In this document: piece after piece, positions 34,601 through 47,975 of the stretch
Position numbering within the stretch: the stretch's first letter is position 1
How the letters are laid out: every line of letters begins with the position of its first letter
Assembly: GCF_020080835.1 (NCBI RefSeq)
Contig: NC_058159.1
Coordinates: 25,888,474 to 25,952,473, forward strand
Length of the DNA stretch: 64,000 bases
From: Cotesia glomerata
Taxonomy: Eukaryota > Arthropoda > Insecta > Hymenoptera > Braconidae
Direction of reading: 5' to 3'
Notes under the pieces: generated by a model
Told to the model about the DNA's origin: nothing
Seen by the model: only the letters and a program-made list of their open reading frames with translations
Databases searched by the model: none
Position numbers and translations under genes: made by a program

Positions 34601-35010
34601 TTTTTTTTCATTAACAAAAACGACCAAAATTTTGGGTAAAATTCATATTTTTTTTTTTTAAAACGTCGCTATTTTGTCAATATTTAACATATTTTTTTGG
34701 CCGTAGGTCATTGTCCGAACAATACCTTCTAGTTCAACGAGAATTTTTTTTTTTGGTTTGATCCACGGAGAAGGTCGGAATCACTGCAGCAGTGGAAGGC
34801 CTTCTTTTTTTAGTGCCCTCAGAGATCGCGTGTAACTCAAAAAATATTTAATTTTTTTCTTCAAAAATTTTACTGTGTATTCTTAAAATATATATAAATA
34901 TACCCTTAAAATTTTAAAACAATGGATACAGTAGTTTTTTTTTTAATTCCCAAAAATCGCCTTTTTTTAGGCTGCCACACTAGGGGTGCCCCTTAAGTTT
35001 TCTTGAAAGT
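34601..35010. repeat. Probable old dispersed repeat (no partner seen in window)
   Basis: Blocks such as GGCCGTAGGTCATTGTCCG, CACTGCAGCAGTGGAAGGCC and CTGCCACACTAGGGGTGCCC stand in poly-T-rich DNA. The look is that of transposon-derived DNA, and CACTGCAGCAGTG is a short palindrome. I found no second copy in the window, so this is a guess. Confidence 0.25.
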
Positions 35011-38000
35011 GATTTTTTTGTATCAAAAATATTTTTTTTCAGTGTCTTAAGAATTCTAAAATTTGTCATAAATAATAACAAAACAAATAATTAATAAATT
35101 TTGTGCAACAAAATAATATTTGACTTCAAATAAAATAAACAATGTTATAAAAATAATAAGCACCCCTACGGAGAATAAAAAGGTCTAGAGTGCAAAGAAC
35201 GGGATATCATTTTAACAGAATCTGGCCGACGTGTCATGGTACACTATTAAAAAAGGCTCATATCTACTTTCATATTATATTAGTATATATAGGCACCACC
35301 CGAACGGATTTTGGTTTTTCCCCCCTAAAACAAAATTTCCGCATCTTCGTCTCGAGTCCCTTGTCCACCTTTAGCTGAACTACGCACAGGGTACAGGCCC
35401 TGGCACATAACAGTATACGGCTAAATACCCAGATGCACAATGGGGGTACGTATCGCCGAAAAATCTGAGCCCGGTTTGGCCTACGACAAAAGGTAACTGG
35501 ATACCTCGGCACGGTGTGCATCGTTCATGTGAACGACGGAATGGAACGACGGCCGAGCAGAGGCGCGATTTGAAACGGTCCATGCATGCACCCTGTCTTT
35601 TTCTCATTCTCTTCTTTTTCATTTTTTACTATCGCTGCTATATTGTTATTATTGTTATTATTATCTTGTAGTATTCGTACCCGAGTACGATAAAATAGTT
35701 TTTACTCTTTCGCTCTTTACTTGCTCTTACTTGCTCGCGTTACTCTACACCCCACCCGACCCCCAGGCATTTTTTCATCCCCAGCTCGTTTTTAATAGCC
35801 GCTAATAGAGACGTTAAAACGATATGGCCCCTTCCAGCGACTCTGACGGCTTCATCTCTTTCTCCAACGTTTTATACATTCAACTCTCTTTTAGATCATA
35901 TTATTCCTTCTTTTATTACACGTGTGCTTTATACTATGGGGTATCCGATGCTCATTCTTTTATTTTATTTATTATTATTTTATTCACTTATTAAGACTTC
36001 AAAACATTCCTTATAATTTCTTAAATTAAAACTAGAAAAATTTGTATTTTTTTTTTAATTTAGAATCGTATGAATAATTTTTGATAATTTTTGTGTGTGA
36101 AATTTATTTTTTTATTTTGAATAATAAAAAATGTCCAAAATTTTTTGAAACATTATTTAAAAAAATTATTTATGAAAATTTGAAATTCAAACTTTGGGTG
36201 AAATATTGAAGTTACCAAAAAATTATTAAAGAATATAATTTCTTCAACTTTTTATTTAAATTTTTTACAAATCAGTTTATAAAGTATCATTTTATTTTTT
36301 TTTTAATGTGAAAAATTGAACAAATTAAAAAAAAGTAAGTTCTGATGTCGTGATTTTAACAATTTTTCTAAATTTGTAAGTTCTTACTTTTGATCCACGA
36401 TTTGATGCAATTATTTTTCAATAATTTTTAAAATTTTCACAATGTTGTAAAATTGATATTACTCTTCGACATGATTACCAAAAATTTAACTAAAAAATTC
36501 ACATTAAAAATTTTTTCCACAATTATTTGAAAGCTTCTTTATTTTTAAATGAAACTAAAAAATAGTCAGGTGTTTGCTAATTTCAAAATCATTATTTTCA
36601 AAATTTCTCCAAGTCACTCAATCTACATTCTTATGAAAAGTGACCACCACGTAACGTTTTTTATGCAACATGTGCCTTTAAAAACTCAAACGAAAATAAC
36701 AGATGGTAATTTTGTTATTTCAGAGTTTTAAAATACGCAGCAGTGTCCAAAATAAAAACCGCGTTCGACTGGCGATACTCAACACATTGAAAATGGTGGC
36801 CGAACCTCTACCATTCGAGTGAAGAGAACAGGTAGTCGAATGATTTGCAGGATTTTATCGGATATTGCGATCGGGCAACTTTTTAGCTGCACTTTACTTA
36901 AAAGTTTAAGTATATAATACATCTTTTTAAAATCTTTCAACACAAAACAGCAGACCAGTTGCAGAGAATGCGACAAATGTTTGTTCAGCAAGCCACTTGT
37001 CTATTATATTTCCTATTATATCCATTTCCTCACTTACACAAGTTTTCACTCCTGTCGGTGAATTCCGATATGTTGACCGCTTTTAAGTGCGTCCTATTTT
37101 ACTCTAGATAAATCCACAATACAAAAACTACAAAGACTATTCTATATATATACATATATATCCTACATACCACTTGAACCCCAAAGAGACACTATAGTCT
37201 TGCAAAGAAAATACGTGTAGTAAATTGATATTTTATTATTTTAAAAACCAAACTAAAAGTTATTAAATACAAACAGTTTTTTACCGAATTTCCTTTATGT
37301 CTTCCTCGTATCATCCTTTTAAATTGGAAGCTACAACTTTTTAGTGTTTACATTTTGTTTTATGTCTACAAAGCCCTTTTACTTATTATTCTATCATCAT
37401 CCATGAGAAAGATATTCCCGTGAAAATTTTCTCATAAAATTAAAATTTAAATCCACAGATTTGTTTTTCAAGAGTATAGAGAGTAAGTAACTTTGTGAAA
37501 TAATTAAAATTGAATCCTAGAAAGTGACCGTACAACATCCTGTGAAGGTAACTGCATCCGGAGATTACCTACTACATATATTTATACATAAAATAACAAT
37601 AATAATAATAATGTGTAATTCTGTTGTCTTTAGGTGAATTTTATGAGACAAGACCTAACCGTTAAATTCGTTGTCCTCGCTCGAGGGCGCCTCTGTTTCA
37701 ACAACATGAGAGATGAACAAGACTCATCATTCACTCGACTATTCTTGAATACATTATTATTATTATAGATATATATTCAAGTTTTCATCCCGGTCTTGTC
37801 TCATTCTCATTCACTTTAGTCTGTGTCTATCTCCAGGAAAATTATCTGTCCTTTTAGCAGCCATCCGAAATAAACGACGGTATAATTAAGACCCTAGACA
37901 TCACAGCAATTTAACAGTACGCACGATCGAATTTAACATGGTACATTCATTTTTTGGTATGTCCTGTATTATGTGTGGGAATTTTAATATAATGTGTATA

Positions 38001-41000
38001 AAGACAAGTAGCGCACAGGTCTGTGAATATTTAAAATAAATAGATTAGTATATGTAAACATTCTAATTCTTAAAGGAATGAATGTATGCGATGAATGGTA
38101 ACATTGTAAAGAAAACAATCGCAAATTGGGCTGATGCTTATACTTAATTAAGCCGTTACTTGGTGTGGAAAAAGATCGTCATTCGGTTGCATGGAAACCG
38201 GAAGCATTATAGACAATTTTTTTTTTTTTTCTTTTAGGAAAATGTGGGCGAGATAATATCTGTTTATGCTTCAGAAATCAAGGAAATAATTTTGGAAAGA
38301 ATTAACGAATTTTTGAAGGTAGATTGGAAAGAAATAATTTTGAGGATTTTTGAAGAGGAAAAAAAATTTGAGAAGTTGGTTCAAAATAGACTAAAGAAAA
38401 ATTAAATTAGAAAATTGGAAAATAAAATTAATAAAAAAATAATAATAAGTAGCTCCAAGAGTATTGTAGAATAGTCGTGGAAAATTGTGAAAAATAAAAA
38501 TAAAAATTTTGTTTTAAAAAATAGAAATAGTTTTTATGAATGTAATAAAAATAAATTTGATAAATTAAAAACAACAAATTAAAAGAAAATAGTTTTGAGG
38601 AATTGAAAGAAATAAACATAAAGAAAATAGTCTTAAAAAAATTTCATAATTGAACTAATGAAAAATAGTTTTTTTTAAATCCATACCAAGTTTCAAAAAA
38701 AGAAAAAAACATTTAAAGAAAAGAAACAAATTTTTCAAGCATATTGTCTTGAAACAAACGAACTTGCCCTGCATTTAAATCAAAATCCCGTTGATTTGTT
38801 GGTAAATAATAAATGTTGCAATCAAAAAGCGATTCGGTTTTGTCGAGAATGTGTAAGCATTAAAGTTTGCAAGAGAAATATATCACCGGTACCGAGCGGG
38901 CGTGGACAAAAGAAGACAAGATTATTTGGGAGCTGAGCATTGCTCGAGGGCCAAAGTGATGAGTCTTGTTCAGCGTTAAGCTCCCATACAATTTAATACC
39001 TCTGTACATACATCGCAGAAGGCACAAGTACGCCGTGCTTTCGTGTTGGCTGATGTTTGAGTTTGAGGGCAAATACTCTAGTCGAGAGTGAGCTTGGAAG
39101 CTCTCGACGTCCTTCCCGGATATCGATGGCTGTTCTTCAACCCGCTACAGTCTAATCGATCTCACCTTCACCTTTTCACTCAGCTAGCTCTTAGCTCACA
39201 GCTTGCCCATCAGATAAATTAACAAAGCCCCTATCTTTTTCTCCGTTCTCCAAAAATTTCCGATGTTGATAAAATAAAACATTTCGTTTGTTTCCAAGGG
39301 CTACTAATAACTACATGCTACGTCATGTCTTTTCACTAAAAGGCGCACGCGTCACTTTTAAAGAGCCCGTCATCAACGAGATCGACTCAAGAGATTGATG
39401 AATATTATATACATATCTATAAGGGTCTCCAAGTGGATTGCCGACCCATACTTTGCTCAGTTTTAAACACTCAGGCCAAATTTAGTTACTCGATAAAAAT
39501 TTAAAGCACACCATCAATATCACCAACATCAACATCAACATCATCTCATTTCATCTAATATGGAAGTTGAAGGCCTTTTCTAGGTCTATGCACCGAATTA
39601 TAAATTTATCAATAGAACTCAATACCCCGGCTTGTTCAACCCGTGACCACCCATCTCGCTAGATTTATATAGATCGGTTAAGTGTCAGACACCCGAGCTA
39701 GTTATAGTTATAGTTTAAATTTATAAGCTGACCAACGGAACTTTAGGACTGATATCAAGGACATTAGGTCACTAAATTTTGAACTTATGAAGAAAAAATT
39801 TTAGTTAATTAGACTACATATGACAATGTTAAAAAAAATTTCACTTGACCAATATTTAAATCAATAATAAGAAAAAAACTAATTAGACAGATTAAAAATG
39901 AATTTTTTCAAGAAAAATAATCTTGAAAAATTTTTTTAACTCAAGAAACTTAATGCGTAATTAAAAGTAAGATATTCAATTATTTTCTTGATTTAAAATT
40001 TATTTTTTCTTTATAAATTTTCGGAGCTTATAGTTTAAATTGAAGAATTAATCTTGATGAATACTGGATAAAGAATGTTTGAAAAATTAATTTATTAGTT
40101 GGTTTGAATTGAAGTAATTTTTTAATTTTATTTTATTGGATTAAAAGTAAAAAAAAGTTAAAAACGTGACCAGGAGGTCTAAAAATCTGGAAAATCGCGT
40201 GACTTAATACATGGATGGTCCTTCTTAAAAAATCTGAAAATAGGATATCTATATCTAAAAATTCGGAGGATAGGACGTAACCGAGTAATCGGATCGGTTT
40301 TGTCGACGAATCCAAATAGAATGAGAAATCGATACGACCACCCGTGCCCACAGGTATATCTAACCGTTATATATCAAATGTAAGGTAAAAAATAATATTA
40401 GAAAAAGTGTGTCTATAAAAGTGTACAAAAACCTAAGAAGAAGGTTCTACTTATACTTGCAGTGCTCTCGCACGGTCAATTAGGCATTCACCAACGAAAT
40501 TCGCGGAGTGGAGCAAATTCTGGGCGACAGCCCGTAAAACCACACGAAGTTGTTGTCCCGTGTTCGGTTCCATTTCGGGTAATTTTAATATAATACTTAA
40601 TACTGTACGGAAGAGAACGATGAATGAGATAGAAGCGGATACTTGTGACTTGTGACTAGAAGCCGCACTATCTTTAGCTTCTTTAATATTAAGGATGATC
40701 CACAAGGTGGAAAGGAACAACCGATTGAATCTGGATCATTTTTCAAAGAGTTCCGTTTAGTAAGTGCCTTTTTATTTTGTTTTGCTTAGACGATGCTCCG
40801 AATTCAAATTACCGATCGAAAATCCGACGGGATGAGTCTTTATTATTTTCACACAGAAAAAAAAGTTATTTTAAACCAACAACATATTAGTCTTCAAAAA
40901 TTTTTTCTTTGAATGAAAGAGTCCTTTTTCTTGATTCAAAAAAAATTTTTTCAAGCTAATTGTATTAAAAATTAGAATTAAAAAAAAATTAATTTTGTCC

Positions 41001-41110
41001 ACTCAAAATAATTAATTTTTAAATTAAGCCTGAATATATTTTTATTGAAAAATATGGGAATTTTTTATTTAACTTAAGAAAAGGTTTCAATATCAAGAAT
41101 ATTTTTAATT
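35011..41110. other. Noncoding sequence with scattered GC-richer patches
   Basis: No recognisable gene in 6 kb. GC-richer patches near 35170-35600, 35750-35860, 37650-37740, 38870-39240 and 40440-40720 could be regulatory or short noncoding exons; their open frames show no motif and most are open on both strands. The intervals 36000-36730, 38220-38760 and 39780-40140 are AT-rich background. Confidence 0.4.
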
Positions 41111-41116
41111 TCCCAC

Positions 41117-42215
41117 TATGTCTGTATGTCTATATGTGTGTGTGGGTGTGTATGTGTGTGTGTGTGTGTGTGTGACTATGTGACTATGTGACTCGCTTAT
41201 AACTTTTGAACGACTAAACCGATCGGAATCTACTAAACGGCATTCTAAAGAGTTCCCTCAAACTTAGATTTCCTGTGAATTTGAACCGATTCGGACCGAT
41301 AGATTTTGAGAAATTTTGAAAAATCTCAAAAAAAATAAGAAAAAAATTTTTTTTGAAAGTGGTTTTTTTTTCATATTTTTTAAACGGTTTTATCGATCAA
41401 CTGCAAAAACTGATCCGCCCTTAAGCTTAAAAAACTACGCCGATCGTTGCTAATCCGGTCAAAATCGGTTGATTCGTTCGAGAGATATCGTGAACGAAAG
41501 AAAACCGAAAAAAGTGTTTTTTTGACATAACTTCGTCATTTCTTGTCAGATCGTTTTTAGTGATATAGAATAATTTTTAGAGCTTGAAAAACTGCGTCTA
41601 TCGCCGCCAAGAACGTAGAAATCAGTTGATTGGTTCGAGAGATATCCTCGATAAAATATTTGGAAACAAGTGTTTTTTTAACATAACTCCGACATTTTTT
41701 GGAATAACTTTTAAACGGATGCACTGATCAATTTCAAAAACTAATCAGCTATTAGCATAAAAAAATTACGTCGATCGCCGTCCAGCCAGTCAAAATTGGT
41801 CAATTCGTTCAAGAAATATCATGAACGAAAGAAAACAAAAAAAAAGTGTTTTTTTGGAATTACTCCAAATTTCCTAGTTTTATCAATTCAAACTTGAAGA
41901 TTCGCCATGAAACTAAAAAAATTGCGTCAAATGCTGCCAACCGCGTGAAGATCGGTTGATTCATTCAAAAGTTGGTGCGGTTTGAAAATTAAGAAAATAT
42001 TGTTCTATGAAACTTCTATCAGACTTTTGAGCTCGAAGAGCTCAAAAGCATAGAAAAGCTATCTTTTCAAGCTCGAAGAGCTTAAAATAACACATAAATT
42101 GTATTTTTGAGCTAGGAGAGCTCAAAAACATCATTAGTGTAGTTTTATGCATCTAGGAATGGAATTAGCGGGAAGTTGCACGGATGGCCTTCAGGGTCTA
42201 CCGTTTTTCTAATTT
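41117..42215. mobile_element. TG-repeat element with GAGCTC hairpins, copy A (left end missing)
   Basis: Begins inside the family at CTATGTCTGTATG with a short (TG)n (41137-41174). Then comes the shared core GACTCGCTTATAACTTTTGA, CGGAATCTACTAAACGGCAT and CCGATTCGGACCGATAGATT. Next come about three diverged copies of a 'CGATCGCCGCC...GGTTGATTCGTTCGAGAGATATCGTGAACGAAAG' unit (near 41440, 41600 and 41770), then three hairpins of the GAGCTCGAAGAGCTC type (42024-42127), and the end block GCGGGAAGTTGCACGGATGG. No coding capacity. Related copies: 53937 and 56575. Confidence 0.8.
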
Positions 42216-43879
42216 TTTTTTTTTAATTAAGACATTCCTTTCAAATATTCTGTAAGCAAAAATATCGTTCTTGAACCGAGATATCTTTTTTTTCTGTTAA
42301 ATTAGTTGAACGGGAGAACGAATAATGGTTATTTTTCGGAGACTGGAGAATTCGCTGGGAATAAAACTAATGCTATCCTTTATAAAGGATGCAGGATGCT
42401 GGATTTTGGATGTAGTCATGTATTATGCTGGATGGTATAAGATTTCACACGTGAACGGGGAAAAGAGGGAGGACCAGATTGGCTGGCCGGCGTGCCTTAA
42501 GCCGTCGCAAATTACTCGGTAAGCCTTTTAGTCGACGAGGTTTGCTCGTTTTGCTTAAAGCTTATTTGCTTTAGTTTGTTCTTCATCTTCATCCCACCCC
42601 TCTAAGATCTGCTGTGTATTATTTCACGCTCGGCTGAGTAGATGTATTATATATTATATATTATGTATATGTGAATAATGTGAATTAGTCCAGATAATTT
42701 GAGCTTCTGAGTTTTAATTCCTTCAAACGGAATTATTGAGGCACTGATTTGTGCACACTTAGAATCTCGTTGAGGTTCGAAGTAATTTTTGTAATTGAAA
42801 ACCTTGTCGATAAAATGCTCTTTTTAGATTTTTTTTATTTTTTAAATAATCATTCAAATTTGTAAAAATAAATTTTTGAATTAGTATTAATGCTATAAAT
42901 ATATTAATAAAAATTTTTTGTCTATTGAAAATCTTTAATAAAATATGTTCACATGATTCTACACTAATTTCTCATATTTTTTCTGTTTTCTAATTACAAA
43001 AAAAAAACGATATGACAAATATTATTAAAAATTTGTAAATTTTTCATATTTAAAAAAAAAATTTACCAAAAATCGAACTAAAATCATAATCAAGAAAATT
43101 GTTGGAATTAATCTCTCCATTACAAAATTCTTTGAAAAGATCCTAAAACTTTTTTCGCGAACAATCATATTGAACCCGTAAAAAAATTTTAAGTCATGTG
43201 AATGAACAAGAAAAATAATAAAAATAAACTAATTTACGTTTAAAGATAGCAAATATATCCGCTTGTGATGTGAAACCAATCATCAGGCAAGCATTGTAGA
43301 TCTCCTATGGCATCAAAGACTCGACATCGAAGACACGAATCCCCTGAGGCTGAGTAGAGAACAGAGTAGAGCTCGGTACAGAGTGTAGTTCCGTATTGGG
43401 GTGAGCTACAGGGCATATTATTATATATTTATCTATATATATAGATAGTCCAGGAACGGTGACGAGCTTGAGCAAAAATTTAAATTTAACGCAATTTCAG
43501 ACGATTACCACGGGACTCCGGTACAGTGATATACCCGCCGCCCTTAGTCTCTTGATTGGCTTACATTGTCGATGCTTAACTGTTTCATGCACCACTGACC
43601 GATCTGCGACTGCGAGAGACCGAAGTAGCACAGAGGGATATCGTTGGACGATAGGGGTAACATTTCATACCCTAAGGGATGTCACTAAGTTACCAGCCAA
43701 GATTTTGTCACTCGTCCGAGCTTCGATGTAATGGATAATACACGGCACCCCCATTCTCGTTCCCATACCCCTCCTCGATTGCTCTAACTCATTGTCATCA
43801 CAACTTTTTACGCATCAGATCACTTTGTATTATCAATTACGCCGACCCGTGATCGATGTGCTTTTATTCATGGCACAGA
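42216..43879. other. Noncoding, with two GC-richer patches
   Basis: Positions 42310-42620 and 43260-43740 are GC-richer than background. The frames 42325-42522 and 43459-43731 (plus) have no recognisable domain. The stretch between (42780-43250) is AT-rich background. Confidence 0.4.
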
Positions 43880-44290
43880 ATAAAATAGAATAAAATATGC
43901 ATTTTTTTATCCGTGAAAAAATTTCTGATATGGTTTAAAAAGTTCATATATAATTTTTTATATGCCCACCAGGCCTGATATGACTTTATATCTCAATTTA
44001 TAATTTTTCGATAAAAGTTAGTGTTGAAAATTTTCGATAGGTGGCGCATGATTGCTAAATCGTCTTACAGTACAAGATAATTAATTTTAAGGTATTGATT
44101 TACAGAATAAAAATTTATTTCTTGACTCTCCTAAGAAGCTTATCCGACAAGAATTTTCAGTTTGATTGAATTCTTAACTAATTTTTGTTCAAGAAAATAT
44201 TTCAGCTGATGTACACAAGAAAAAACTGTAAAATTATTTAATTCTCATATATTACTTGATATGGCTATAACAAAAAATTTTTTTTATGTG
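43880..44290. repeat. Dispersed repeat, TGATATG / GTGGCGCATG family, copy 3 (longest clear copy)
   Basis: Contains TCTGATATGG, GCCTGATATGACTTTATATC, ATTTATAATTTTTCGATAAA, TTTTCGATAGGTGGCGCATG and ATTGCTAAATCGTCTTAC, then a tail with CTTATCCGACAAGAATTTTC. The order matches the other copies and the tail is shared with 13330-13580. Confidence 0.65.
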
Positions 44291-45876
44291 TATAAAGTTT
44301 TTACACATAAGATCAGTCGTAAATTACGCGATGATTTAAAACTCAATCATAAGGGATGTAAACCCATCATAAATGTCTTCGTTTCGGAGATTTACGACAC
44401 GTTTACCAACAATTAACTCGCTATCGAACCTGTTGTCTTCATTATCACATATAATTATTTGATTTTATGTTTTATGTTCTTTTATCAAAGTAATCCGAGC
44501 TACTGAACTCGTTATTTGTTTGCCAGTGGTTCATTTTTGTTGACGTATTTTATTTCTACAGTTTATGGTTTGATTTATGGTTTTCATTAGCAAGTTGTAA
44601 ATTATTATTAAAGCTGGTCGAGAAATTTTTGTGTTGGAAGAAGCTACTCAATTGTAATGGGAGATAACTACTGAAATTTTTTTATTTTAATGTTTTTTAA
44701 CTTAATTAAAAACTACTAATTTTATCAATTTAAGCTTTAGATTAATAAAAAAAATTATTCTTGTATTAGCAATTAATTATTTTAATAAAACTAAACGTAA
44801 TGATCAGATGTCTGTTAATTTCAGTATTATGTTCCTGGTTGAACAAGGTTGAACAAGAATTTCCAAGTATGAATTTAAACTTACAGGACTTAAAATATTC
44901 TAAACCTTTTGAAAAACATTTATAGTCCCTAAACTCTAGTTGCGACAAAGAAAAAATAAACTGAATTTATAAGATTATGTTATTTGTCAATTTTTCTGAC
45001 ATAAAGTATAGCTTTGAAAAATTGACCAAATATGATTTGCACAATAGTGAATTGTAAATACACGTAAAAAAATATCCTGAACGTTTCGAGTATATATTAA
45101 AGTGATTTTGAACGGACCAAGGGTGGAAAAATTAAACGACTCGCGGGTCTCCGTTTTCTTTGGCTCGAGAAACGAATCAATTTCTAAGCCGTGTAGATGC
45201 AGTAGTGTGCTTCCATAGAGCCTGTAAACCAATTTCAGGCAATTTCGCGTCAAGAATAGCCTCTTGAACGATAAATTGACCTCCTACATACACACATATA
45301 CCCATATATATAATATACCCGCAAAGAACTGTCGACCGTCGACCGTTCAGTTCAATTGATCGACAATCGACACCGTCAATATCTATCACTCTATTGAGTC
45401 CGCGTGGACGTTGAGTACTGCAAAATAATTTAATATACCACACAAAATAGTAAATAGTGGTATGAAATTTCCTTCTTTTCTATTCTATTTTATTTCCTTT
45501 TGGACTACTTAACTTGTTATTGTAAATTGACAAAAAAAAAAAAAAAAAAAAACTTATGAAAATCCCGCGGGAATTGACTAGGACGGCGATTTTATCTGGT
45601 TTTATTTCGGAGCACTATCGTAAAGTCCAAAGTGGAAATTAGCGAGTCCCCGAGTCCCTCGGGGCAACGATCTTCCTCTAGTACAACAACTTTGGCAACA
45701 AAACCCACCGAGTAACAACGAGTTGATATTACGCGGTCCCTTTTCAATGTTCCGGCTTCTTGAAGTGTCAAATTCGATAAAATACACCACCACCGCTTCA
45801 ATCTACTCTCTACTCTCTTCTACTTTATATACTCATTCGTATTTGTATTTTTGTAATAAGGATTCTATTCTCATCC

Positions 45877-45879
<3 letters not shown>
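44291..45879. other. Noncoding sequence
   Basis: AT-rich to 44980; positions 45070-45420 and 45590-45800 are GC-richer, open on both strands and without recognisable motifs. A poly-A run lies at 45532-45551. Confidence 0.4.
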
Positions 45880-45940
<61 letters not shown>

Positions 45941-45941
45941 T
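45880..45941. repeat. (TTA)n microsatellite
   Basis: About 20 uninterrupted TTA units; a poly-Leu open frame through it is an artefact. Confidence 0.95.
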
Positions 45942-45984
45942 TATTCTTTCATAAATTTATTCATACATGCCCATGAAAAATTTT

Positions 45985-46480
45985 TTTGATATGTCTACAT
46001 ATATTCTGATATGACTTGATATATCTATACATGTCTTGATATGACTTGATATGCTCATACACAGAAAAAAAAATGTTCTTGAGTCAAGTATATATTTTTG
46101 AAGAGCTCAATATTCTTGGTTTGAGTAGAAAAATTCTTGATTTAAGAAAATTTTTCTTGATTTAAGGAAATTTTACTTACTTCAAGAATTTTTTGTTTTG
46201 ATTCTAGACAATTACTCTCTTCAAAATTATATTCTTGGTTCAAGAATTTTTCCCTTAAATCAAGTTAATTTTTTTTTCTGTGTATATATTTTTTCGATCA
46301 CAAGTTGTATATAAAATCTTTTATAGGTGACACATGATTATTGAATTGTCTCATTACAAGAATGTTAATATTTATAAAAAAATAGAAAACAATTTTCCTA
46401 TTCTGATATGTAACCTGAGATGACCATATATCCCTTGATATAAAAATATTTTCACGGGATTCTAACCTCGTTAAGAAAAA
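45985..46480. repeat. Dispersed repeat, TGATATG / GTGACACATG family, copy 4, split by a MITE
   Basis: The left part (45985-46057) is a run of TGATATG-type words. The right part (46285-46480) holds TTTTTTCGATCACAAGTTG, TAGGTGACACATGATTATTG and AATTGTCTCATTACAAG. The 227-bp MITE at 46058-46284 sits between, and without it the block order matches the other copies. Confidence 0.7.
46058..46284. mobile_element. Palindromic MITE, TTGAATCAAG family, copy 5 (well preserved)
   Basis: Starts CACAG plus an A run and TGTTCTTGAGTCAAG; ends TTAAATCAAGTTAATT, a T run and CTGTG. TA lies at each edge, fitting a TA target duplication. It is inserted in a member of the TGATATG repeat family. Confidence 0.8.
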
Positions 46481-46497
46481 AAAATAATTGCACATTC

Positions 46498-46725
46498 TAC
46501 ACAGAAAAAAAAATTTACTTGAATCAAGTAAAGAATTTTGAAGAACTTCATCTTCTTGATTTGAATAGAAAAATTCTTAAACCAAGAAATTTTTCTTGGT
46601 TTAAGTAAATTTTATTTGATTTAAGAATTTTTCATCTTGATTCAAGACAATGAAACTCTCCAAAATTATTCTCTTAGTTTAAGAATTTTTCACTTAATTC
46701 AAGTTAATTTTTTTTTCCAGTGTAG
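46498..46725. mobile_element. Palindromic MITE, TTGAATCAAG family, copy 6
   Basis: Starts CTACACAGAAAAAAAAATTT and ACTTGAATCAAG; ends TTCAAGTTAATT, a T run and CCAGTGTAG. The internal palindromic blocks are in the same order as copy 5, which lies only 214 bp away in the same orientation. Confidence 0.8.
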
Positions 46726-47835
46726 CAATCATTTTGAGTTGAATTTTAAACGAATTTACTCAACGTGTAATAGTTTTCAGGACAAATATCAAAAACTAAT
46801 TATTAATTATAATTTTAACCAAAATTAATCAAATAAATTGTATAATAAATAAAGGATAAAGAAAATAGTCTTTGATAAAAGTCATATGTGTATTACTTGG
46901 TATGGCGTATTGTGGGCGGTGAAACCGAGTGTGAAATTATTCTCGTCGACAGGGCTTCCAGGTATAGCCCGCGGAGCGGAGTTAAGCGTCAATAGCATGC
47001 GCGAGGTTATACACCTGGCATGATATCGATTCCAGAGTTGCAGGTGAGTCTCTTTTACACCAACTATATACTCTTAGAGCAGAGGTACAAGCTAGCTCAC
47101 TTGCTTGATTACTTTTTTCATTCCCTTTCAATAAATAAAATACATATCACATATCCACAACATATATGTAGATGGTATGTAATATGCAAGGCTATGAGTA
47201 TGGGAAAGATCAGAGAAAGCTGAGCGGTAAGTAAAAAATAATTGTAACGAGAAACTTTGTAGCCATTGCAATCCCGAGATTTATGTATGTAATTTATTTT
47301 TTTTTTTTTTATATGTTTAAGGATTCAGTTTGTTTATTTAAGATTTTATTAAAAGTATTATATTCCATTGAAAATATTAAAAATATATTGCTGGACAATA
47401 CACGTGTCCTCATTTCCGTAACAATGCAAACATACACGCATATATATATATACACGATAGATTTTTATCAAGGTGAATGCATTTACGCGGCGAAAATAAC
47501 GGCAGAAAAAAAATGTATGTGTGTTACATAAATGTGTCGGTGTGAGGAGATAAAAAAATGCCAGATAGTAACATCATCCAATGTAATGTTGGTAAGTAAT
47601 TATACTGGCTATCTTTTATATCGAGGCTCCGATTAATTTCACGTTTTAACGTACATCGCGATCACGTGATCCCCTGAAAGATCCTTTATGTTTTGGTTAA
47701 ATATTTTACTAACGTGTTTTTAACTTTTTTTAAGAGTGTCTTTTATACACTAGATTGTAAAGTAATTTGAATTTTTTGACGAAGTTTTTAATGTTTTCTT
47801 AATTTGTGCTAATAATTTTTAATTTTACGGTAAGA
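46726..47835. other. Noncoding sequence
   Basis: A balanced-composition patch at 46900-47060 includes GGGCTTCCAGGTATAGCCCG, which can fold, but the surrounding sequence does not form a tRNA or other RNA I recognise. The rest is AT-rich. Confidence 0.4.
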
Positions 47836-47839
47836 AAAT

Positions 47840-47975
47840 TGAAAATTTAAAAAAATTGGGAAGTTATTGGTTTCACCCCGTTTTTTAAAAATCGAGTTTT
47901 TAACAGATGTTGACGTTTTGAGGACCTAGGAAGCTTCCCTGATTATTACCGCGACGATATATACAAATTTTCCAG
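47840..47975. mobile_element. TG-repeat element family, copy D (left-end fragment only)
   Basis: Carries TTGGGAAGTTATTGGTTTCA, CCCCGTTTTTTAAAAATCGA, GTTGACGTTTTGAGGACC and AGCTTCCCTGATTATTACCG, matching the left part of the copy at 53937 before its TG run. The TG run and core are absent. Confidence 0.7.

Noticed and set aside
45723..45989. Open frame with a poly-Leu stretch
   Set aside because: Translation of the (TTA)n microsatellite, with no other coding evidence.
46936..47020. Foldable GGGCTTCCAGGTATAGCCCG region considered as a tRNA or other RNA
   Set aside because: No T-loop (GGTTCGAATCC-type) or anticodon arm at the right distance; only one short stem.
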